Below the pieces are notes generated by a model, which was not told where the DNA came from, searched no databases, and saw only the letters and a program-made list of their open reading frames with translations. Below are positions 25,989-33,725 of a DNA stretch of 44,842 nucleotides, piece after piece. A program made the translations under genes and the position numbers. Position 1 is the stretch's first letter; each line of letters starts with the position of its first letter. Source of the DNA: Deltaproteobacteria bacterium (GTDB taxonomy: Bacteria > Desulfobacterota > GWC2-55-46 > DRQE01); assembly GCA_024278765.1 (NCBI GenBank), contig JAJRSM010000015.1, positions 1 to 44,842 of the forward strand, written 5' to 3'.

Positions 25989-26726
25989 TCATCCGCCATG
26001 AGTCGCGCCCTGCTTTATCATCCCGGTGAGGTAGAGACCAACAAAGCTCTCTACCACATGCTCGCTAGATCTGTGGAAGACCTTTTTAAAATCGTATATC
26101 TCCTGCATTACGCAGTAATTACTTATCATTCCCATAAAGCCCCTAGCTGCCAACTCGGAATCGATCTGCCTGAAAGTACCTTCTTTTATCAGAAGATCTA
26201 TTCTTCTAACAAGGTAATCCGTGATCTCGCTGCATTTAGACTCAAAAAATATCTCAGAGAACCTATCACCTTCCAAGGCACTGTACATAAGCAGACGCGC
26301 AAATGATATATCTTCTTCATACATTGAGATAAAGAATCTGATTAACTCAGCGAATATTTCTACCCCGTCCTTTTCTTCAAGTCTGCTGATAAGAATAAGC
26401 GAGCCTGTCTCATCATTGCAGCACCTGTCGATGATCGCCTCAAAGAGGGCCTACTTACCAGAGAAGTGCTTATATATAGTTGCCTCACTTACACCGACCT
26501 CTCTGGCTATCTCCTTAGTGGTCGTCCCCCTACTACTAAAGCCCTTATCCGAGAAGAGCCTGCTTTCCGCAGCGACTATCTGCTCGCGTAGTTCTATACC
26601 CTTCATACGTGATTTGCCGTTTATGCCCGGACGGGTAATGCCCGGATGGGCCACGCCAGGATGGGCCACGCCCGAATGGGCTTTTTTTGAAGCACTGGAG
26701 TCTATTTTTTTCGCTCTGGCTGCCAT
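25989..26726 (-). pseudogene. TetR-family repressor gene with an amber stop
   Basis: A single 246-codon frame, open except for TAG at 26453-26451 (codon 92). Upstream of it lies a normal TetR DNA-binding domain: REQIVAAESRLFSDKGF, then TTTKEIAREVGVSEATIYKHFSGK. Directly after the stop the frame continues ALFEAIIDRC, so TAG replaces the Glu codon of the usual K-E-ALF sequence (GAG to TAG, one base). The C-terminal ligand domain after that is uninterrupted. An odd N-terminal 35-residue extension has HPGVAHPGI-type repeats. The gene precedes the adaptor and ruined pump on the same strand, so it was probably their local repressor. A 91-residue product lacking the dimer domain would not repress normally. 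Confidence 0.88.
26626..26685. repeat. Four 15-base tandem repeats in the tetR N-terminus
   Basis: Units of 15 bases (consensus CCCGGATGGGCCACG) at 26626, 26641, 26656 and 26671; the middle two differ at one base and the outer units are more diverged. On the coding strand they give repeated H-P-G-V-A. Confidence 0.75.
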
Positions 26727-26767
26727 AGCCTCATACCCCTAAAAGAAATAGCTTACTATTATCTACA

Positions 26768-26787
26768 AAGTAAGCATTTACTTACTT
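26768..26787. promoter_or_regulatory. Probable TetR operator
   Basis: AAGTAAG-CATTTA-CTTACTT, a perfect seven-base inverted repeat, 41 bases upstream of the tetR start and between two divergent genes. Form and place fit a TetR-family operator; a further half-site, CTTACT, lies at about 26752. Confidence 0.65.
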
Positions 26788-26872
26788 AAGAAAGATTAAT
26801 TATATATCGTGACAAAAAACATGTCAATTGCACAGGGCATTGACTGAAAATAAAATATCACAAACAGAACCT

Positions 26873-26901
26873 TTGACAAATGTCTCAATACAAACTAATA
26901 T
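26873..26901 (+). promoter_or_regulatory. Strong sigma70 promoter before the ferritin-like/receiver pair
   Basis: TTGACA (26873-26878), 17-base spacer, TAATAT (26896-26901). Start near 26908, about 38 bases before the ATG. Confidence 0.8.
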
Positions 26902-26945
26902 ATACATAAGTCATAGATCACTTGCTATTAATGGAGCTAGGGACC

Positions 26946-27830
26946 ATGCGCAAAGCCATAGAATGGCTCATCCATATGGAAGAGGAATCAGGTCAGGTCT
27001 ATAATGAGGCCGCGAAACTATTTAAAGATGATTCTGAGTTTTGCAAGTTACTGAATGGTCTTTCTAAAGACGAAAATCAGCACTACCGGCTCTTATTAAA
27101 GGCCCAACAACATTTAGAGAGTAATGCGGCAATCTCGCTGGAGCCGGCCTACATGTCCTTGGATGATAAAACCAAGAAGAAGATTAAAAAACCTCTAATT
27201 GATTTTATAAAGGCTATAAACAAAGGCAAGCTCTCTAGAGCTGAGGTTCTCGAACATATCGTAAAGATAGAATACTCAGAGTGGAACGACCTCTTCGCCT
27301 ATATTCTGGGCTCTATGAAGGACACCACCAAGGACTTCATAGATATTGCGACCAATATCCAACAGCACCGGCGTCGCATTGAACGCTTCCTGGAGAACAA
27401 TATCGAACACGCTGAGTTTCTCAAGGCAATCAAACCACTACCGACTCTGTGGAATGAACGGATACTTATCATCGAAAGTAGCGATGTAGTTGCAAATATG
27501 CTATCGACAATATTAAACAAAGAAGGCTCTATAGATATAGTCACCGACGGTAACACAGCACTTAAAAAGATCAGCCATACATTCTACGCAGCAATAATAA
27601 GTGCCGTAGATCTACCAAAGCTAGACGGGATAGAGCTATACAAGCAGGCCCTTAAAAAATTCCCTGATATAAGAAAACGCTTTATCTTCTTTACCAGCAA
27701 TAAAGGCCACATATCTTTCTTTAAAAAGTGCGGAGTTAAATACCTCATAAAACCTACTCCCATAAATGAGATAAGAGGTTCGGTAATTAGTGCCTTGGAG
27801 ACCTCCTACTTAGGACTTAAAAAATCTTAA
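26946..27830 (+). CDS. Ferritin-like helical domain fused to a degenerate receiver domain
   Basis: A 294-residue protein with no named family that I recognise. Residues 1-160 are helical and rubrerythrin-like: EEESGQVYNEA in helix 1, the ExxH pair Glu43/His46 in KDENQHYR, Glu109/Glu112 in helix 3, but helix 4 has Ile138 where the Glu of its ExxH (with His141) should be. Residues 170-290 are a receiver domain in which the acidic pocket is ESSD and the phospho-acceptor Asp is Ala220 (IISAVDLPKLDG), while Thr250 and Lys269 remain. So it cannot be phosphorylated in the normal way. The ATG at 26946 has GGAG nine bases upstream; a TTG at 26922 is less likely. A paralogue follows 85 bases on. Confidence 0.75.
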   Translation: MRKAIEWLIHMEEESGQVYNEAAKLFKDDSEFCKLLNGLSKDENQHYRLLLKAQQHLESNAAISLEPAYMSLDDKTKKKIKKPLIDFIKAINKGKLSRAEVLEHIVKIEYSEWNDLFAYILGSMKDTTKDFIDIATNIQQHRRRIERFLENNIEHAEFLKAIKPLPTLWNERILIIESSDVVANMLSTILNKEGSIDIVTDGNTALKKISHTFYAAIISAVDLPKLDGIELYKQALKKFPDIRKRFIFFTSNKGHISFFKKCGVKYLIKPTPINEIRGSVISALETSYLGLKKS

Positions 27831-27915
27831 GCTCTCCCTGAAAAAAACTAAATTAATACAGACGCAGCACAGCCACTACATGCGGTTATAATAGCAATTA
27901 AAGACAACCCTCAAC

Positions 27916-28788
27916 ATGGATCTTATGAAGACACTACTTAAGCAACTGATAAAAATAGATGAACTGACAGGTGACTTCTACGGTCAGGCAATCAACGAAA
28001 AACAAAAAAACTACGATACCAATGCGCTATTTGCCGGCCTGCAAAGAAGCAGACTAAAGAGCAAATGGATACTACTTAGCGCAATCAAGGAGCTGCCCGC
28101 AACTATGCCGGCTCTCCTTGACCCTGCCCGCGTAGAAGAACTCAAAGAAGAATGCTGCGCAGTATTTAACAAGATCACTGTTCTTGCAGGCCACTGCTCC
28201 CCGAATGCAAAAGAACTATTGGAGGTTACGTTAGAGATAGAGCTGACTCGACCCGGCAAACTATACTCAGAGGCCATAGATGCTTTAAGAAGAAACTCAC
28301 GCACCTTTATCACGCTTGCTGCCACCACACAGTGGCGCAGACGCCTGCTCCAGTCCTATATAAAACACAGATACGAATATACCAGCCATCTTGAGCTCTT
28401 TGAAAAACTACCACGTGTATGGACGGAAAACCTGCTGATCGCCGACGACTCGATAGCTACAACCACGCTTCTGGCCGATACACTGTCATGCGAAGGCTCT
28501 GTTCATACCGCTGGCAACGGGATATCGGCCCTGCGTAAATTAGAGAAAAAATACTTTGCAGCTATCATATCCGACGTATCTATGCCGCTTATGGGCGGCG
28601 TTGATTTTGACAGGTCTGCCGAAAGAAAGTACCCTGGGATAAGACGACGCTTTATCTTCTTCACCGATACGGCATCAATGAATGATATTGATTTCTTCAA
28701 GATCAATAAGATAAACTACCTGCCAAAACCCTCTTCACTAAAAAACATAAGAGAGGCCGTCTTAAAGGTAATGGGCGGTACCATATAG
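27916..28788 (+). CDS. Ferritin-like helical domain fused to an intact receiver domain
   Basis: Paralogue of the preceding gene, 290 residues, same domain order. The helical half aligns from Met4 (KTLLKQLIKIDELTGDFY against RKAIEWLIHMEEESGQVY) but the ExxH is gone: RSRLKSK replaces KDENQHY, and no other ExxH is present, so no diiron site is expected. The receiver half is complete: IADDS acidic pair (Asp177/178), phospho-acceptor Asp220 in IISDVSMP, Thr250 and Lys271. A histidine kinase should be able to phosphorylate it; none is in the window. No output domain follows the receiver, so the helical domain is the likely output or partner surface. The ATG at 27916 or 27925 could be the start; neither has a strong ribosome-binding site. 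Confidence 0.75.
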   Translation: MDLMKTLLKQLIKIDELTGDFYGQAINEKQKNYDTNALFAGLQRSRLKSKWILLSAIKELPATMPALLDPARVEELKEECCAVFNKITVLAGHCSPNAKELLEVTLEIELTRPGKLYSEAIDALRRNSRTFITLAATTQWRRRLLQSYIKHRYEYTSHLELFEKLPRVWTENLLIADDSIATTTLLADTLSCEGSVHTAGNGISALRKLEKKYFAAIISDVSMPLMGGVDFDRSAERKYPGIRRRFIFFTDTASMNDIDFFKINKINYLPKPSSLKNIREAVLKVMGGTI

Positions 28789-28847
28789 CAGGACTGCGCA
28801 ATAGTCCCCGCCCCACAAACTAAAACCACATAATATTCAAAAACCCA

Positions 28848-28876
28848 TTGACATATTGCAGTGATGAATGTTAATA
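28848..28876 (+). promoter_or_regulatory. tRNA-Ala promoter
   Basis: TTGACA (28848-28853), then TTAATA at 28871 (17-base spacer) or TAATAC one base later. Start about five bases before the tRNA. Confidence 0.65.
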
Positions 28877-28888
28877 CTATTAAGTTCC

Positions 28889-28964
28889 GGGGCTATAGCT
28901 CAGCTGGGAGAGCGCTTGACTGGCAGTCAAGAGGTCAGGGGTTCGATCCCCCTTAGCTCCACCA
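28889..28964 (+). tRNA. tRNA-Ala (anticodon GGC)
   Basis: A complete 76-base cloverleaf with the CCA end encoded. The acceptor GGGGCTA pairs with TAGCTCC (one G-U), D stem GCTC/GAGC, anticodon stem CTTGA/TCAAG with loop CTGGCAG (anticodon GGC, reads GCC), T stem AGGGG/CCCCT with TTCGATC loop. Own promoter and terminator, single-gene unit. Confidence 0.98.
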
Positions 28965-28982
28965 AATTTACCTAACAATATC

Positions 28983-29011
28983 AAGGGGGTAGCTTAAGAG
29001 CTATCCCCTTT
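28983..29011 (+). terminator. Terminator after tRNA-Ala
   Basis: AAGGGGGTAGCT pairs with AGCTATCCCCTT (one G-U) around TAAG, followed by a short T-rich tail. Confidence 0.8.
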
Positions 29012-29471
29012 AATTGTGTCCCCAACTAATCCTGTGCAAAATCTAAGGCCCTTACCGCGAAACTTACAATATAGCCCCCTACGACACTCCATCACAGACT
29101 GAGAGTTTTGACAAATCTTGGAAGAAAATGCGCCAGCCTATAGCCTTTGAAAGCAGCATGGATTTTCTCCAAGCAACTGTTTTTTATTTTCTTGCGGCAC
29201 CGATACGCCTTGAAAAATATTTGCACTTATAGTTGTGATAATAAAGATATAAAAAAAATAGAGTTTAAACAAAGTAACTGTTGCAATTTTGCATAAAGTC
29301 GTATACTTTTATTAGAAGGTACAGTTACTTGTATTTATGGTAAAGTACTGCAATTAATATTATCAGCAATATAACATCTAAGTCCTTTTACAGAGCCCTT
29401 CCAGGCAACCCTAAATCACCCTGGACGGAGTACATTAATACTTAACCTAAAAAGACGGGAGGAGCTAAGAA
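29012..29471. other. 460-base intergenic region before the UspA-like gene
   Basis: No convincing gene. It is AT-rich. An imperfect hairpin, GGA(A)GAAAAT with ATTTTCTCC, lies at 29120-29170, followed by a T-rich stretch. A clean inverted repeat lies at 29272-29330 (next entry). Confidence 0.5.
29272..29330. promoter_or_regulatory. Inverted repeat around a -10-like box, upstream of uspA-like gene
   Basis: AAGTAACTGT (29272-29281) and ACAGTTACTT (29321-29330) are perfect ten-base inverted copies 39 bases apart. Between them lie TTGCAA and, 15 bases on, TATACT. The spacing of the half-sites (about five helical turns centre to centre) would suit a dimer-pair or looping regulator. No known family consensus matches. 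Confidence 0.45.
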
Positions 29472-29897
29472 ATGAAGGTAATGTTCTGTCATGATGGTGA
29501 AGAAATGGGGCAGAAAGCCTTAGAAACGGCGGTTGATTTTTTTAAGCCACACAAAGCCGACATGATCATACTATGCGTAAATAACGATGTCGCAGATGCC
29601 AGTATGGAGGTCGACTGCATCACAGAAGAATTCCAGAAAGAACACAAAGCAAACATAGACAAGTCAGCACAATGGGTCGCAGAGCACGGAATGGATGTCG
29701 ATGTTATTATGGCTACAGGCGACCCGAGGGAGATGGTAATAGCTGCTATTGAAAAGAAAAATCCGGATGTCGTAGTAATCGCCAGAAGAAAAAAGAGTGC
29801 GAGAGAGAGTGCCTTTCGTAAGAGTCTTAGCGCGTACCTCGTAAAGAATGCAGCATGTAATCTGTTTATAATGGGACCAGAGAGCTATAGCGACTAA
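29472..29897 (+). CDS. UspA-family universal stress protein, ATP motif lost
   Basis: 141-residue single USP domain with the Rossmann-like start MKVMFCHDGEEMGQKAL. The usual ATP signature, Gly-2x-Gly-9x-Gly-Ser, is replaced near residues 104-118: the glycines are Ala, Lys and Lys (ARRKKSARESAFRKS), so ATP binding is doubtful and it belongs with the non-ATP-binding type. The end NAACNLFIMGPE matches the family. Strong ribosome-binding site GGGAGGA before the ATG and a strong terminator behind; a one-gene unit. Likely stress or signal role, not defined further. Confidence 0.82.
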   Translation: MKVMFCHDGEEMGQKALETAVDFFKPHKADMIILCVNNDVADASMEVDCITEEFQKEHKANIDKSAQWVAEHGMDVDVIMATGDPREMVIAAIEKKNPDVVVIARRKKSARESAFRKSLSAYLVKNAACNLFIMGPESYSD

Positions 29898-29940
29898 ATA
29901 AGCACATACTATTAGAAAAAAAATAAAGAACTAATAACCA

Positions 29941-29973
29941 ATGGGGTTGCGCACCAGGCGCAACCCCATTTTC
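29941..29973 (+). terminator. Strong terminator after the uspA-like gene
   Basis: ATGGGGTTGCGC pairs perfectly with GCGCAACCCCAT around ACCAG, followed by TTTCTATT. Confidence 0.92.
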
Positions 29974-30043
29974 TATTATCCCATAAATAAGCCCGGCAAT
30001 ACTCACCCATCGTGCCTGAAACGTACTGGTCTAAGGCAATGCT

Positions 30044-30652
30044 TCAAACTGCCTTATCCGAGCCCCCTTTAATATGCTCCTTGGTCGCTATCATAACAGG
30101 GATTGACTTTAAGACCTCTTCAATATGTTTTATGGCGACCTCCGCACCCCTGAGATCCTCCTTATCCAAGACGTCCTTGCCAAGAGCTGCACCCACAGTC
30201 TGCAACTGACGCTCTGTACCATTACAGGCCTCTTTAATAACCTTCATAATCTCTTTCAAGGCCGTAAGCTCATCTGCGCTCGTAAGCACGATGGCCCGCT
30301 CTATCTTCTGCACAAGCTTCTTGTCGTCTATTGGTTTTGTTATAAAATCAGCTCCACCTGCCTGAATAAACTCGACCGCACTATCAGGCACCCCCTCGGT
30401 CGTCATCATAATAACCGGCAGGTACGGATATCTGGCACGGACTGCGCGAAAAAACTCGAGACCACTCATCTCCGGCATAATCAGATCCGTAATAACTATA
30501 TCAAAACAATCATGCTCCAGAACCAGCAGAGCTGCATCACCACCTTCGGCTGCCTGGACCATATAGCCTGCGCGACGCAACATCTGCTCGACCATAACCA
30601 GCATTGTCTTTTGGTCATCGACCACTAAGACCTTAATAACAGAATCAACCAT
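30044..30652 (-). CDS. Response regulator with helical C-terminus, no DNA-binding domain
   Basis: 202 residues: an intact receiver domain (about 7-122) with VVDDQ acidic pair, phospho-acceptor Asp in IVITDLIMPEMSG, Thr in MMTTEG and Lys in FITKPID. The remaining 80 residues are helical and highly charged, with no helix-turn-helix or enzymatic motif. It resembles chemotaxis-type or diffusible regulators (CheY-like). No kinase gene lies nearby. It converges on the uspA-like gene. The C-terminal tail does not match a family I recognise. Confidence 0.82.
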   Translation of the reverse strand: MVDSVIKVLVVDDQKTMLVMVEQMLRRAGYMVQAAEGGDAALLVLEHDCFDIVITDLIMPEMSGLEFFRAVRARYPYLPVIMMTTEGVPDSAVEFIQAGGADFITKPIDDKKLVQKIERAIVLTSADELTALKEIMKVIKEACNGTERQLQTVGAALGKDVLDKEDLRGAEVAIKHIEEVLKSIPVMIATKEHIKGGSDKAV

Positions 30653-30891
30653 TTATTCACCCCACATAATACCTCAATTAACCTGACAAAAGATAAATAC
30701 ACACCCTACTTAAAAATATAACAGATTATTTTCAAATATCTTGTTTTAGATGAAAAAAAATGGTATTTTTATAGCGAGTCATCACAAAGCACTGTCGGTA
30801 TTTTTTACACTATTTAACATCATTCGACGACTTCATGTGAAAATCCAACAAAAACAAATACTTAGATTGCACACAAACTATGGCACAGTAA

Positions 30892-30920
30892 TTGCATTGT
30901 TTTAGTGTAGTACGTATAAA
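30892..30920 (+). promoter_or_regulatory. Promoter for the DUF559 gene
   Basis: TTGCAT (30892-30897), 17-base spacer, TATAAA (30915-30920). It would give a leader of about 168 bases. Confidence 0.6.
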
Positions 30921-30934
30921 CACTATAGGGACTA

Positions 30935-31019
30935 GGTAAAATCAAGGCACACTCCGGCAGATCAGATGATTTGTGGAAGTTTTTACCGGCAAATACAAAT
31001 TAAAGAGGCAGTTTTTACC
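30935..31019 (+). other. Leader with mutually exclusive pairings
   Basis: GGTAAAA (30935-30941) can pair with either of two TTTTACC copies (30981-30987 and 31013-31019). A third pairing, between GAGG...TTTTT and AAAAACCTC downstream, competes with the second. It could be chance in AT-rich sequence. Confidence 0.3.
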
Positions 31020-31094
31020 CACTTCGGCACCAACAAAAACCTCCTTAAAATATTTTATCCTTATTAAACAGGCACTTATACAAGGTGAGGATTT

Positions 31095-31664
31095 ATGGCA
31101 TACTTTTTGCAACATACTGATTATAAGAACCATACTTCTAGCACCGAGGGACACCCTGCGACTATGCAACTTATTAGAGGCAAAGACAGAGAGGCCGACC
31201 AGGCCCTAACCACCGAGGCGCATCTGCTTTTATGGAGATACCTGAGGCTCTTGGAGCTTCGTGGCATAACCTTCATAAGACACGCCTCAATCGGCGGCCA
31301 TTACGTTGACTTCCTTAATATGGAAAAGGGAGTGGTAATGGAGGTTGATGTAGGACGCGGCAGAAAAACAGATAAACTCGAACAAGAGAGAAAAGACCGC
31401 TGGCTTGCAAAGCAGGGTTTTAAGGTATTGCGCTTTACTGAAGAAGAGATAATTACAGACATGAATATAGTGCTTGACATGATGTGGGAGAGTTTTATCG
31501 ATGACTCACATACGCATTATCCAGATGAACTAGCTACAAATGACGAGACAAACGCTCTTGCCGATAACAAGCTTAATGAATCCACCACCGAATTCACGAG
31601 CGAGATCACCCTTACTAAAGCAGACGAGGCAATCTCGATATCAGGACGGCACAAACCCAATTAG
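31095..31664 (+). CDS. DUF559-domain protein, PD-(D/E)XK nuclease-like
   Basis: 189 residues. The DUF559 core runs from about 30 to 130: TTEAHLLLWRYLR, GITFIRHASIGGHYVDF, VVMEVDVGRG and KQGFKVLRFTEEEI. This fold is related to VSR-type and PD-(D/E)XK endonucleases, and the likely metal ligands (the Asp in YVDF and the Glu/Asp in EVDV) are kept; activity is not proved. The last 55 residues are polar, Thr/Asp/Asn-rich and probably unstructured. Ribosome-binding site GGTGAGGA before the ATG. DUF559 proteins often sit in variable DNA as stand-alone genes, as here. Confidence 0.75.
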   Translation: MAYFLQHTDYKNHTSSTEGHPATMQLIRGKDREADQALTTEAHLLLWRYLRLLELRGITFIRHASIGGHYVDFLNMEKGVVMEVDVGRGRKTDKLEQERKDRWLAKQGFKVLRFTEEEIITDMNIVLDMMWESFIDDSHTHYPDELATNDETNALADNKLNESTTEFTSEITLTKADEAISISGRHKPN

Positions 31665-31828
31665 GCCATCTATAGACACACCGCACTACCACGTGCTGAG
31701 ACCGCAGGAGCCGCCTTTACCTTTTAAACAACCGACCAACACACATACAAAAAACATCCTTATAAAAAACCTATCCACCTAAAGGTCAAGTGCCGTTCGA
31801 TTAAATATTCAGTCAAGGCCGCCCGACC

Positions 31829-33235
31829 TTAACCGACCGGCGAGAAGTCAAAGGTATATGTTATAGGAAAGTCCTCGGCACTTCTGAGCTTATTGAACTT
31901 CCAGTGGTAGATCTTCCTGAGTATTCTGTCTACGACCTCTTCAGAGGCTAGCGTCGTAGCCACCAGGGCTACGTCCTTGACCTTACCCTCAGGCGTTATA
32001 ACAAAGCTTACCTTAACATTACCCTTAAGGCTCTGGTTCTTTCTAAGGGCACTGTTGTAAATATACTTAAGCCCTCCGACATAAGAGCGTACTCTTTTAT
32101 AGACATCGGCTTCGTCTCTGGAACGTAGCGCACTTAGATCACGAGCCTGCTCGGATTTAACGCCGCGCCCTCTTCCGTCATCTGTGCCAAAGTTTGACCG
32201 GCCGGCAATACCCGACTCGCGTTGCTCGCCGACCAGAGCACCAATATTCTTCCCCATAGAGCCCGGGCCTTTAATCTCTTTATCAACTACCGCAAGACGC
32301 GTCTGTCCGACACTTCTAGCGACCGAGGTCACGGCCTCGCGTCCTTTCATCCTACTACTCTGTTTCAGCTTGGTGCTATCTATATCACGGATTATATCGT
32401 CGGCAGTGTCTATCGCAATTACCGGGCGGCTCTTGGCCATAATAACGCCAACAAGTCCCCGCTTCCTAACGCTTCTGCGCACGGGCTTCTTAACAACGAC
32501 CTTTTTTATGGTCTTTTCCTTGGTAACCTTCTTGGTCTTTTTCTCTTTTACTGGCTCTGCCTTTTTCTCTTCTATCGTTGTCGGGCCGCCACCTCTGACG
32601 GCCATAACCTTCTTCTTTGCGGGTGACTCTAGTATAAGCCTCGCAAAGCGCGGGGCCATCTGCTTGATGATCTCAGCCGGAGGTGGTTTCTTTATCTCTA
32701 CCCTATCGAGTATCGTAACGATTGCGAAGTGCAAGATGGCACTGGCTATCAGCACCATCAGGAAAGAATAATCATCACGCGAGATCCAGGACCTTTTTAG
32801 TGCGGCATCGACAGGGACGGCACTACTAATATCGGCCGGGTCACCGGCAAAGGCCCTCATCCCCATCTCAAGCGTAATATTGCCGATAATTGCCGTGCAA
32901 TCCTTACCAGCAGGTATCTTTATCTGAAAGACTCCGCGTTTTTTCTTTAAGATTCCGAGCTCGTCAAGGGCTGTGATTGACAAAGACTTGCCATCGACCG
33001 TAACGGTTGCGTCCTGGATACCGTCAGGCAGGCGCAGCAGATGATCGCGCCCGAAACGCTTTAAAATAACAAAGCCCTTACTCCCTTTGCCCCCCTCACT
33101 AGAAAACCCGGGCTGCTCCGAGACGATATCGCAGTCGTAAGAGCTACCGACTACAACGCCTCCGCGCCCCGGCAAGAGCTCTTTGCTGCGTTGGCCCTCA
33201 TGATGGACACGGACTGTAAATACCTTTTTACTCAC
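31829..33235 (-). CDS. FHA-like / AgmX-PglI (TonB-like) energy transducer
   Basis: Last gene of the envelope operon, 468 residues. The N-terminus (1-125) looks like a forkhead-associated domain (GRGGVVVGSSYDCDIV), then one membrane helix at about 163-183 (FLMVLIASAILHFAIVTIL). Residues 190-270 are Lys/Pro-rich, as in TonB linkers, and the C-terminal 90 residues are the AgmX/PglI TonB-like domain (KNQSLKGNVKVSFVITPEGK and WKFNKLRSAEDFPITYTFDF). So it should connect a cytoplasmic phosphothreonine-type sensor to the outer membrane side, powered by ExbB/ExbD. The start overlaps the upstream exbD by eight bases. Relatives occur in gliding machines of Myxococcus, but the function here is unknown. 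Confidence 0.78.
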   Translation of the reverse strand: MSKKVFTVRVHHEGQRSKELLPGRGGVVVGSSYDCDIVSEQPGFSSEGGKGSKGFVILKRFGRDHLLRLPDGIQDATVTVDGKSLSITALDELGILKKKRGVFQIKIPAGKDCTAIIGNITLEMGMRAFAGDPADISSAVPVDAALKRSWISRDDYSFLMVLIASAILHFAIVTILDRVEIKKPPPAEIIKQMAPRFARLILESPAKKKVMAVRGGGPTTIEEKKAEPVKEKKTKKVTKEKTIKKVVVKKPVRRSVRKRGLVGVIMAKSRPVIAIDTADDIIRDIDSTKLKQSSRMKGREAVTSVARSVGQTRLAVVDKEIKGPGSMGKNIGALVGEQRESGIAGRSNFGTDDGRGRGVKSEQARDLSALRSRDEADVYKRVRSYVGGLKYIYNSALRKNQSLKGNVKVSFVITPEGKVKDVALVATTLASEEVVDRILRKIYHWKFNKLRSAEDFPITYTFDFSPVG

Positions 33236-33722
33236 CTTTGGTCACCGCCAGCGATATACCGTTATAACCGGCTTGGCCCGAGGTATACATAACCTTTTCA
33301 AGTAACCTGAAAGAAATACGCTTATCACCCTGGATAACTATAAGCCCCGTAAAGTTAAGTGCCTTATTGCTCTTTGCTATAAATTCAGTGCGCTTTGCTA
33401 TTTCATTTAATTTTTCATAGAGCGGCTCGACCAGCATGCCTTTACTGGCGACTGCGTCCTTCACGCTTATTACCTTCTCGCCCTCTACTATAATATCCTC
33501 TGGCGTCACCTGCAAAAGCAGACTGCTTCTGGTAATCTCGGTAGAGGTCGAGACCGGCAGAATAAGCTTAGAGTCTATCGACATGATATCGCCCTCTGCC
33601 GAATAACTCTTTAAGAGAAATAATAAAATAATAGTAAAGACGTCCATCAGGGCCGTAAGCGATAGGGTCGCTACGACCAAGCGGTTACGACGACGTCTTT
33701 TTCTAGATGGATGGCGAGCCAT
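33228..33722 (-). CDS. ExbD/TolR-like protein 2, catalytic Asp present
   Basis: 164 residues: a basic cytoplasmic start, one membrane helix at about 20-37 and a periplasmic domain. The helix keeps the proton-carrying Asp at residue 26 (LTALMDVFTIILLFLL). The periplasmic half ends KRISFRLLEKVMYTSGQAGY, as in ExbD. It starts three bases after the first exbD stop and overlaps the next gene, so all are made together. Together with the ExbB homologue it should form a proton-driven motor. Confidence 0.85.
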   Translation of the reverse strand: MARHPSRKRRRRNRLVVATLSLTALMDVFTIILLFLLKSYSAEGDIMSIDSKLILPVSTSTEITRSSLLLQVTPEDIIVEGEKVISVKDAVASKGMLVEPLYEKLNEIAKRTEFIAKSNKALNFTGLIVIQGDKRISFRLLEKVMYTSGQAGYNGISLAVTKGE

Positions 33723-33725
33723 AGT

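Larger units (their letters stand above)
30653..31094. other. 442-base intergenic region before the DUF559 gene
   Basis: AT-rich, no gene supported. It holds a good promoter (30892-30920) and a leader with alternative pairings (30935-31019); both are listed separately. A short inverted pair TAGTGT/ACACTA overlaps the -10 region (about 30904-30926). Confidence 0.55.

Noticed and set aside
26451-26453. TAG in tetR read as pyrrolysine
   Set aside because: The codon falls where Glu is expected, no pyrrolysine genes are visible, and TAG ends other genes here (for example the HAD gene and the symporter).
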